Assembly (NCBI GenBank): GCA_903873355.1
Contig: CAIQOG010000129.1
Span: 1 to 10,196 of the forward strand
From: an uncultured Bacteroidales bacterium
GTDB lineage: Bacteria > Bacteroidota > Bacteroidia > Bacteroidales > Paludibacteraceae
DNA length: 10,196 bases
Direction: 5' to 3'
The notes below the pieces were generated by a model, which made no database searches, was not told the origin of the DNA, and saw only the letters and a program-made list of their open reading frames with translations. Of this stretch, positions 1-6,702 are shown piece after piece. The position numbers and the translations under genes are program-made. The stretch's first letter is position 1. The number at the start of each line of letters is the position of its first letter.

Positions 1-1530
1 AATCCTTCTGAAACAAAAAAAGAGATTATGCTGTTGCAAAATGAAAAATGGTGGGGCGGAGCAGTAGTAGATGGTCCAAAAATGCCTTATAATCAGGATA
101 CTTTTGTATATAATCAGTATGCAAATTGCAAGGGAAATCAATCTCAACCATTATTTATTTCCAATAAAGGTCGGTTTATTTGGAGTGAGAAACCCTTGAA
201 TATTGAATTCTCAAAAGGCAAAATTAACGTTGAAGCCAGCGGTGCAGAAGTTATAAGCGGCAAAAGTGGAGAATCTCTAAAAACGGCATACAACTATGTG
301 AGCAAGCAATTTTTTTCTGCTACCGGTAAAATTCCTGATTCGCTTTTCTTTACAAACCCTCAGTACAATACCTGGATTGAACTTCAATATAATCAAAATG
401 AAAAGGATATTTTGAAATATGCTCAGGCGATAGTTGACAACGGATTTCCAACTGGTGTATTGATGATTGATGATAATTGGCAGGAATATTACGGTACATG
501 GGAATTTTCGGGTACCCGATTTCAGCATCCCAAAGAGATGGTTGATAAATTGCATAAAATGGGCTTCAAAGTAATGCTTTGGATTGTTCCATTTGTTTCA
601 TCAGATAGCCCAAATTTTCGGCAATTGGCAGCTAATAAATCATTAATTTTTGCTGATAAGGAAAAAACAAAACCTGCCATTGTAGAATGGTGGAATGGTT
701 ACAGTGGATTACTGGATTTTTCCAACCCCAATGCAACTACATGGCTTACAAGTCAATTGAAGAACCTTGTGGACAAATACGGAATTGATGGTTTTAAGGT
801 TGATGGTGGTAATCCCAAATATTACGATGGACTTTATTCCATAAACGATATAATACCCAATGAGCAAAGCGAATTGTATGCAAAAATTGGACTCGATTTT
901 CCACTCAGTGAAGTGAAAGATACCTGGAAAATGGCTGGTCAACCCATTGCTCAACGATTACGCGACAAGTTTCATACCTGGGACGACTTACAACTTTTAA
1001 TTCCTGATATGATAGCATTGGGATTAATAGGTCATCCTTTTGGTTGTCCTGATATGATTGGGGGTGGTGATTTAGTGTCATTTAAAGATTTATCGGTATT
1101 GGATGAAGAACTAGTGGTACGTTCTGCACAAGTAAGTGCATTAATGCCAATGATGCAATTTTCCGCTGCTCCTTGGAGAGTATTAAGCAAGGAAAATCTT
1201 GAGATTTGTAGAAAAATGGCCAACCTCCATACCAAAATGGGGTCTGAAATTCTGGAATTAGCCAAACAATCTGCTAAAACAGGTGAACCTATTCTGCGTA
1301 ATATGGAATATGTTTTTCCTAGAATGGGATATGAAGAAATAAAAGATCAGTATCTGATAGGCGATAATATTTTGGTTACTCCGGTAACTAAAAAAGGATT
1401 GCGGGCTCGGGAAGTGATTTTTCCTAAAGGTAAATGGAAAGGTGATGATGGCAGTATTGTAATTGGTCCTGTTAAAAAGAAAATTGAAGTGCCATTGGAA
1501 AGATTAGCATGGTATAGAAAGCTAAACTAA
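1..1530 (+). CDS. Glycoside hydrolase family 31, MYORG-like branch (5' partial)
   Basis: The reading frame is open to the first base, so the gene starts upstream. The ATG at 28 lies inside the N-terminal beta-sandwich and is not a credible start. The visible 509 codons hold the end of that domain (about 1-115), the catalytic (beta/alpha)8 barrel (about 120-420) and a C-terminal beta domain. Family motifs: LMIDDNW, KVMLWIVPFVS, FKVDGG with the likely nucleophile Asp268 (window codon numbering, nt 802-804), LRDKFHTW with the likely acid/base Asp322 (nt 964-966), and HPFGCPDMIGGG. The order and wording of these blocks recall metazoan MYORG, an alpha-galactosidase-like GH31, more than classic alpha-xylosidases or alpha-glucosidases. 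GH31 enzymes are retaining and cleave alpha-glycosides from non-reducing ends. The position after the nucleophile, Glu in many relatives (DAGE), is Asn here. The GH42 gene follows after 21 nt, which suggests co-transcription. GH31 is secure; the substrate and any signal peptide cannot be seen. Confidence 0.93.
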   Translation, partial: NPSETKKEIMLLQNEKWWGGAVVDGPKMPYNQDTFVYNQYANCKGNQSQPLFISNKGRFIWSEKPLNIEFSKGKINVEASGAEVISGKSGESLKTAYNYVSKQFFSATGKIPDSLFFTNPQYNTWIELQYNQNEKDILKYAQAIVDNGFPTGVLMIDDNWQEYYGTWEFSGTRFQHPKEMVDKLHKMGFKVMLWIVPFVSSDSPNFRQLAANKSLIFADKEKTKPAIVEWWNGYSGLLDFSNPNATTWLTSQLKNLVDKYGIDGFKVDGGNPKYYDGLYSINDIIPNEQSELYAKIGLDFPLSEVKDTWKMAGQPIAQRLRDKFHTWDDLQLLIPDMIALGLIGHPFGCPDMIGGGDLVSFKDLSVLDEELVVRSAQVSALMPMMQFSAAPWRVLSKENLEICRKMANLHTKMGSEILELAKQSAKTGEPILRNMEYVFPRMGYEEIKDQYLIGDNILVTPVTKKGLRAREVIFPKGKWKGDDGSIVIGPVKKKIEVPLERLAWYRKLN

Positions 1531-1551
1531 GAACCATAAATATTACATAAT

Positions 1552-3765
1552 ATGAAAAACACAATTTACTTTATTTTATTTATTTGCTTGCTGAACAACA
1601 CAAACGTTTTATCTCAAAGTGCTTTATACAATCAAGGTGTTGGAGAAGTAACTTTGACTACCGATAGAAATCTTAGCTTTCCATTTCTTTGGGGTGCACA
1701 ATATTATCGGACACCGACACCTTCCAGGGAAAACTGGGATGCTGATTTAAAGCGGATGTCGGAGTTGGGCTTTACGGATGTAAAATTTTGGCTACAGTGG
1801 CGTTGGAATCATGTGGCTCCTGATAAGTTCTACTTCGACGATATTGATGAATTAATGAATATTGCTGAAAAGTATAAACTCAGGGTGACCATCAATGTAA
1901 TCTGCAATGTGGCTCCTATATGGTTGTATAATATGTATCCTGATGCCATACAAATAAGAAATGATGGACATTCTTGTGAGTCTGAGACTACACAAGCCCG
2001 CCAAATAGGTGGTAATCCCGGACCTTGTTTAAATAATCCGGGAGCACTCATTGAACGTCAGAAATTTTTCAGGGAGTCAATTCTGCATCTTAAAAAACAT
2101 AAGAACTTAGCTTTTTGGGATGTGTGGAGTGAACCAGGATTTTCTCATACGAGTGATGTTGGTGCTGTTGAAAAATTAAGATGTTACTGTCCTCATTGTA
2201 AAAAGGCATTTACTGCTTGGCTTAAAGAAAAATATACTACAATAGAGAAGTTAAATGATATTTGGGGCAGAAATTACTCAAATTGGGATGAACTTGAGCT
2301 GCCAAGATCTGCCTCAACTATTAAGGATTTTGTTGATTGGTGTGATTTTCATAGTTATGTCATGACAAGGGAGGCAAAATGGAGATTGGAAATGACCAAA
2401 GAGCTGGATCCTAAACGTGTAAGTTACCTGCATGTAACACCAAATACCGCTACCGCTTTCAATTCGGTAACAACCTGTGTGAATGATTTTGAAGTTGCAA
2501 AACTTTGTGATGTTTTTGCCGCCAGTATGGGTAATAATCAACGAGTTATCCAAATGTTATCAGCGGGTGAGGGCAAGATTTGTTATGCCGCAGAGAACTT
2601 TATCAATGGTGGAAGTATAGCTTATCATCAATCTGTTGTAACTCTCAACGACTTGCTCAACGACTTACTTCCTCAGATGGCTATGGGAATTAAAGGATTT
2701 TTGTTCTGGCAGTACCGTCCGGAACTATTGGGAATTGAGTCACCAGCTTGGGGACTAGTCAACCCTGATGGATCGGACAGAGTGGTAACTAATGCAGTAG
2801 AATCTTTTTGGAAGACCTTTAAACCATACACAGAATTGTTGATGAAAAGTAGTGCAGATAAACCTGATGTGGCTATATGGAAGAGTATGAAAAATGAGGT
2901 TTTCAACTACTGTACATTCGGGAATTTTAAATCGTATACAAGTTCCATTAGTGCTTATACCAATTTTCTTTCTAATCACAGTTATAATTTTTGTTATGTG
3001 AATAGCGGAAAGCTTGACAACCTCAATAACATAAAAGTACTTATCATGCCATCTTGCTATTATCTCACCCAACAGGAGGCTGCTGCCATAGATAGTTGGG
3101 TAAGAAAAGGTGGTGTATTACTTTCTGAAGCTCATTTGGGTGGCTATAATGATAATACAGGACGGCATAGTTATGTTGTTCCGGGATTTGGACTAGATAA
3201 AAAGTGGGGAATTAAAGAGGTGGAAACAAGCTCAACCTACCTCCTGAAATTCAATGAGAAACAGAATAATCAACTTAAAAACTCAACTGCAGATGGTGGT
3301 TTATATGTTCCTATCACCATGAAAGATAGTTCCATTTTATTGGGAGCATGGCGTTTTGCCAAATTACAAGCATCCGATGCCAACGTTCTCGGTAGATTTA
3401 GTGATGATTATCCAAGCATCATCTCTAAAAAAATAGGAGATGGAAAAGTTTATTATTGCGGAACGAACATTGGAGAAGCTAGCGAAAAAAACAGTAAAAG
3501 TTTTAACGTATTTCTTAGAAAACTAATGCAAGATAGTCAGGTTGAACAAGTTTTGAAATCCAATGTCGAAAAAGTATGGGTGAAAAAGCTTTCTCAAAAC
3601 GGAAAAATGAATTTTATTGTCATTCGTAATTTACAAGATAACGATGCCACAGTCAGATTGCAGTTTACTGGCAAAGTAAAAGGATTGTTCAGTGGTTTGA
3701 GCATTGAATCCAATAAAGATATTATTATCCCAAAAGAGTTTTGTGATATTTTCGTGCTAAACTAA
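1552..3765 (+). CDS. Exported GH42-type beta-galactosidase-like glycosidase
   Basis: This 737-residue protein begins with a signal peptide (residues 1 to about 21, cleavage near VLS-QS; no lipobox), so it should act in the periplasm or outside. Residues about 28-425 form a GH42-type barrel: FLWGAQYYR near the start, likely acid/base Glu194 in DVWSEPG, likely nucleophile Glu348 in CYAAENF. Cys159, Cys211, Cys213 and Cys216 (CYCPHC) match the four-cysteine zinc cluster of thermophilic GH42 enzymes in spacing. Residues about 435-640 resemble the GH42 trimerisation domain (GAT-like fold: VLIMPSCYYLT, WVRKGGVLLSE), and a small beta domain ends the protein. GH42 enzymes cleave terminal beta-galactose. 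The residue before the acid/base is Ser193, where clan GH-A normally has Asn, so this may be a divergent subgroup or a GH42-like family such as GH164. The start is supported by the signal peptide and the A/T-rich leader. It probably shares an operon with its GH31 and GH3 neighbours. Confidence 0.88.
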   Translation: MKNTIYFILFICLLNNTNVLSQSALYNQGVGEVTLTTDRNLSFPFLWGAQYYRTPTPSRENWDADLKRMSELGFTDVKFWLQWRWNHVAPDKFYFDDIDELMNIAEKYKLRVTINVICNVAPIWLYNMYPDAIQIRNDGHSCESETTQARQIGGNPGPCLNNPGALIERQKFFRESILHLKKHKNLAFWDVWSEPGFSHTSDVGAVEKLRCYCPHCKKAFTAWLKEKYTTIEKLNDIWGRNYSNWDELELPRSASTIKDFVDWCDFHSYVMTREAKWRLEMTKELDPKRVSYLHVTPNTATAFNSVTTCVNDFEVAKLCDVFAASMGNNQRVIQMLSAGEGKICYAAENFINGGSIAYHQSVVTLNDLLNDLLPQMAMGIKGFLFWQYRPELLGIESPAWGLVNPDGSDRVVTNAVESFWKTFKPYTELLMKSSADKPDVAIWKSMKNEVFNYCTFGNFKSYTSSISAYTNFLSNHSYNFCYVNSGKLDNLNNIKVLIMPSCYYLTQQEAAAIDSWVRKGGVLLSEAHLGGYNDNTGRHSYVVPGFGLDKKWGIKEVETSSTYLLKFNEKQNNQLKNSTADGGLYVPITMKDSSILLGAWRFAKLQASDANVLGRFSDDYPSIISKKIGDGKVYYCGTNIGEASEKNSKSFNVFLRKLMQDSQVEQVLKSNVEKVWVKKLSQNGKMNFIVIRNLQDNDATVRLQFTGKVKGLFSGLSIESNKDIIIPKEFCDIFVLN

Positions 3766-3810
3766 ATTCACATAATCTGTAATGCATTGACTCATATTTA
3801 TATATCCTAA

Positions 3811-5805
3811 ATGAGAAATCTACTAAAAATTTCAATTTTTATTATATCTTCTTTTACTCTTGTTTCAGGGGTAAACAAAGTTTCATTGGCAAAATTCAAA
3901 GATGCCAAACAACCTACTGAACAGAGAGTGAATGACCTGCTTCAACGAATGACTTTAGAAGAAAAGTTAGGTCAATTAAATATGCCAGCACTTGAAATTG
4001 ATGATGAATCAATGCACTCAGACATAATGAAAGGAAAGATAAGTGCTTTTTGTGTTGTTCGTTCTTATCCATTATCTGTGAAAATGCGAAATGAATTACA
4101 AACTTTGGCAGTTGAAAAAAGCCGATTAGGAATTCCAATTATTTTTGCATTCGATGTTATTCATGGTTATAAAACTATTTTTCCTACACCACTGGCACTT
4201 TCTGCATCATGGGATATTGAACTGGCAAAAAAAACGGCACAAGTTGCTGCACGTGAAGCTTCTGTTTCAGGTATTGACCTTACATTTAGTCCAATGGTAG
4301 ATGTTGCCAGAGATCCTCGGTGGGGACGGATTTCGGAAGGTTCGGGCGAAGATGTCTTGTTGAATAGGCGTTTTGGAAAAGCAATGGTGGAAGGATACCA
4401 AGGTGTTGATTTAACGGTAAAGTATTCAATTGGAGCCTGTGTCAAACATTTCGTTGGCTATGGTGCAGCGATTGGTGGCCGCGATTATCAATTTACAGAA
4501 TTATCCGAACGTGCATTGCGAGAAACTTATTTGCCACCTTTCAAAGAATGTATAAATGCGGGAGCAGTATCCATTATGTCAGCTTTCAATGACATTTCCG
4601 GATTACCGGCTGCGGCTAATCCTTTCACGCTCGACCAGGTGCTTCGTAAAGAATGGGGTTTTAAGGGCTTTGTTGTTAGTGATTGGAAGGCTATTGCTCA
4701 ACTTAAAGCACATGGAATTGCTGAAACGGATGCACAAGCTGCTGCTGCCGCTTTATCAGCAGGAACTGATATGGAAATGAAAACACTTTGCTACAGCACA
4801 TTAGCGAAAGAGGTCAACGGAAAACGATTTTCCGAAAAAATAATTGACGAAGCTGTTAAAAGATTGCTGCGTATCAAGTTCAAATTAGGACTATTTGAAA
4901 ACCCATATACCATCGAAGGGGAAGAATCAGCGTCACAACTAAGCACTGAAAACAGAGCTTTAGCAAGAAAGGCAGCAAGTGAAAGTATGGTATTGTTGAA
5001 AAATGACGATGTGTTACCCATTAAAGAAAATTCCGGGAATATCACTTTGCTTGGTGAATGGGCTAATAATAAAGATGTACTTGGTTGGTGGACAGGCAAT
5101 GGAGATAAGAAAGATGTGATAACCGTACTGGATGGCCTCACTCAAAATCTACCCAAAGGAGTTGAAATCAGTTATTCAGCAGAGCCGCAAACCTTGAATT
5201 CCAAGACTGTAATTGTTTGTGTGGGCGAATCCGGTAATATGTTTGGCGAAAATCATTGTCATTCCGAAATAACCTTGCCCTGGGGACAAACTGAACAAAT
5301 CAAACAATTGAAAGAAAGTGGACATAATGTGATAGTCGTTATTTTCAATGGTCGCCCTTTGGTATTGAGCGAAATTGAAAAATATGCCGATGCTATTTTG
5401 TTGGCATGGCATCCGGGTACAGAAGCCGGAAATTCCCTAGCCGATGTTCTTTTTGGGAAAACAAATCCCAGCGGACATTTAACGACAACTTTCCCTAAAA
5501 AGAGTGGACAAATTCCGTTGTTTTATTCCGACCGAATGAGTGGTCGCCCTAGTTACAACAGTTATGTAGATGTTGATGCTGAGCCATTATATCCCTTTGG
5601 CTTTGGGTTGAGTTATACTTCATTTTCGTATAGTAATATGGTGCTTTCTAAAAAAATGATTTCTAAAAATGAATCATTGGAAGTTTCAATTAATATTTCA
5701 AATACAGGAAATGAAGCGGGAAAAGAGGTCGTACAGCTCTATATCCACGATAAAGTGGCAACTTTTACGCAGTCCAAAAAGAAACTTATTGATTTCAAAA
5801 AATAG
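3811..5805 (+). CDS. Exported GH3 beta-glucosidase, BglX type, cut short by frameshift
   Basis: This GH3 enzyme is 664 residues as read. Members of this type hydrolyse terminal beta-glucosyl (sometimes beta-xylosyl) residues from oligosaccharides. A signal peptide (about residues 1-27) predicts export. The N-terminal barrel carries FDVIHGYKTIFP (Asp115), DPRWGRISEGSGED (Arg170, Arg173, Glu176), VKHF (Lys212-His213) and the nucleophile Asp291 in VVSDWKA. The alpha/beta sandwich begins near 385 and holds a candidate acid/base Glu480 in NMFGENHCHSE, then NGRPLVL and WHPGTEAG. A fibronectin-III-like domain begins near 590 (PFGFGLSYTSF) but stops at TAG 5803-5805 just after FKK. The missing end lies in the -1 frame directly downstream; restoring it gives about 720 residues, close to the normal family length. 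All visible catalytic motifs are intact, so the defect is limited to the C-terminal domain. The gene lies 45 nt after the GH42 gene with no clear terminator between, so it is probably in the same operon. Confidence 0.93.
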   Translation: MRNLLKISIFIISSFTLVSGVNKVSLAKFKDAKQPTEQRVNDLLQRMTLEEKLGQLNMPALEIDDESMHSDIMKGKISAFCVVRSYPLSVKMRNELQTLAVEKSRLGIPIIFAFDVIHGYKTIFPTPLALSASWDIELAKKTAQVAAREASVSGIDLTFSPMVDVARDPRWGRISEGSGEDVLLNRRFGKAMVEGYQGVDLTVKYSIGACVKHFVGYGAAIGGRDYQFTELSERALRETYLPPFKECINAGAVSIMSAFNDISGLPAAANPFTLDQVLRKEWGFKGFVVSDWKAIAQLKAHGIAETDAQAAAAALSAGTDMEMKTLCYSTLAKEVNGKRFSEKIIDEAVKRLLRIKFKLGLFENPYTIEGEESASQLSTENRALARKAASESMVLLKNDDVLPIKENSGNITLLGEWANNKDVLGWWTGNGDKKDVITVLDGLTQNLPKGVEISYSAEPQTLNSKTVIVCVGESGNMFGENHCHSEITLPWGQTEQIKQLKESGHNVIVVIFNGRPLVLSEIEKYADAILLAWHPGTEAGNSLADVLFGKTNPSGHLTTTFPKKSGQIPLFYSDRMSGRPSYNSYVDVDAEPLYPFGFGLSYTSFSYSNMVLSKKMISKNESLEVSINISNTGNEAGKEVVQLYIHDKVATFTQSKKKLIDFKK

Positions 5806-5972
5806 AACTCAAGTCAGGAGAAGTGCAGAAGGTAACTTTCTCAGTTTCCACTGATGAATTAGCTATTTTGGACAAAAACATGAAAACAGTCATTGAGTCC
5901 GGCGATTTTGATATTTGGATTGGCAGAAATAGTAATGACCAGACACAACATGAGATATTGACTGTGAAATGA
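5802..5972 (+). pseudogene. Frameshifted C-terminal end of the GH3 gene
   Basis: Read in the frame starting at 5802, this stretch encodes IELKSGEVQKVTFSV, continues through a GDFDIWIGRNS block and ends at TGA 5970-5972, giving 56 residues. This is the standard final part of the GH3 fibronectin-III-like domain (family pattern: IELKPGE, then VTF, then GEFEVMVG). It joins perfectly to the upstream FKK if the A-run at 5797-5802 had seven bases instead of six. It has no start codon of its own in a sensible place, so it is part of the GH3 gene and not a separate gene. The break may be a real mutation, a homopolymer sequencing error or a recoding site. Confidence 0.85.
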
Positions 5973-6141
5973 AATGTTTTGACGAGTATAAATCCTTATC
6001 ACACAATGTTACAGTTTAGTTTACAGCTTTTTCTAAAAAAAACGTCTTTTTCACTACCCTATCAGTAAAATTATCTGCCTTACTAATACTGGTACTTATG
6101 ATGAATAGAATATAAATCAAACGCAAACATATTAATTTCCA

Positions 6142-6170
6142 TTTGAAAAATTCAGGTACATTTATCTTGA
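6142..6170 (+). promoter_or_regulatory. Candidate Bacteroidota-type promoter before the STN gene
   Basis: TTTG at 6142-6145 and TATCTTGA at 6163-6170 roughly match the -33 TTTG and -7 TAnnTTTG elements of Bacteroidota promoters, separated by 17 nt. The -7 element is imperfect. It would start transcription about 55 nt before the ATG at 6233. The 260-nt gap 5973-6232 is otherwise AT-rich with only weak A/T hairpins (for example the A-run/T-run around 6038-6055) and holds no gene I can support. Confidence 0.28.
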
Positions 6171-6232
6171 AATTCCATAAGTGAGTTGTTATTCAATCTA
6201 TTAGATTTTAAATATTTTAAACTGTCAATATT

Positions 6233-6670
6233 ATGATGAAAACATTGAAGGTGATTTTATTGTCATTGGCATTCTTTTGCTTTTCAGCAACTGTATTCTC
6301 TCAATGCATTACACTTGATTTAAGTAATATTACGGTAAGAGAAGCTATCCAGACTTTAAAAGTAAAAACCGGATATTCATTTGTTTATGAGGTAAAAGAC
6401 ATAGATACGCAACGGAAAATTACAGTCAAACTTAAAAATAAACCGATCAACGAAGCAGTAAAACAAATTTTGGTGGGTCAAAAAGTGAGCTATTCTATAC
6501 AAGGCAGAAATATAATAGTAATCAAAAATAATAAATCAAATTCATCAGCAAATGCAGTGACCAATGAAAATCCTAAAAAATCAACAGGAATCGTTGTTGA
6601 AAAAAAAGCAAAATCATTTATTGGCGACTCAGCTAAAATGAAAGTAATCAGAATCAACACAAATAAATAA
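6233..6670 (+). CDS. Standalone STN-domain exported protein, possible SusC stub
   Basis: This 145-residue protein has a signal peptide (about 1-23; FFCFSATVFS before QC) and one STN domain (secretin/TonB N-terminus, about residues 26-99): ITLDLSNITVREAIQTL, GYSFVYEV, ITVKLKNKPINEAV and SYSIQGRNIIVIK. In SusC- and FecA-type transducers this domain sits in the periplasm at the N-terminus and contacts an anti-sigma factor. Here no beta-barrel follows. The last 31 residues (115-145), including STGIVVEKKAK and SFIGDSAKMKV, resemble the opening strand of the carboxypeptidase-D-like domain that normally follows STN in SusC proteins (compare TGTVVDEKGEPLIGASV). This suggests a truncated transporter that kept an intact short frame. 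The start may be the ATG at 6233 or the next one at 6236. The beta-helix gene begins 32 nt downstream, so the two may share a transcript. The STN call is firm; a role as signalling module, decoy or relic is open. Confidence 0.85.
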   Translation: MMKTLKVILLSLAFFCFSATVFSQCITLDLSNITVREAIQTLKVKTGYSFVYEVKDIDTQRKITVKLKNKPINEAVKQILVGQKVSYSIQGRNIIVIKNNKSNSSANAVTNENPKKSTGIVVEKKAKSFIGDSAKMKVIRINTNK

Positions 6671-6676
6671 CTCTTT

Positions 6677-6702
6677 AAATTAACCCTTAAAAATCAATTA
6701 TT
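6677..6702 (+). promoter_or_regulatory. A-rich leader shared by the two beta-helix genes
   Basis: The 26 nt directly before the ATG at 6703 match the 26 nt before the ATG at 9271 in 20 positions without gaps (AAATTAA, then TTAAAAA, then ATTAT-like end). No Shine-Dalgarno sequence is present, as is usual in Bacteroidota, where A-rich leaders serve as ribosome-binding regions. It supports both chosen starts. Confidence 0.5.

Noticed and set aside
1552..1620. Possible lipoprotein signal in the GH42 protein (Cys at residue 12)
   Set aside because: The Cys sits in the hydrophobic core with no L-x-[GA]-C type lipobox, and a normal cleavage site follows near residue 21.
4556..4780. A 74-codon + strand frame inside the GH3 gene
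   Set aside because: It overlaps the barrel-coding part of GH3, including the nucleophile motif, in another frame; no leader, domain or signal peptide supports it.
4791..5141. Longest minus-strand open frame (116 codons), and similar shorter ones elsewhere
   Set aside because: It lies fully opposite the well-supported GH3 coding sequence, has no family motifs, and reads as a shadow of the coding strand.
5669..5854. A 61-codon + strand frame over the end of GH3
   Set aside because: It is neither the GH3 frame nor the frame that restores its C-terminus, and it encodes no recognisable motif; treated as a chance overlap.
6034..6060. A-run/T-run possible terminator after the GH3 gene
   Set aside because: Only about five A-T pairs can form, with no GC stem, so I do not call it.
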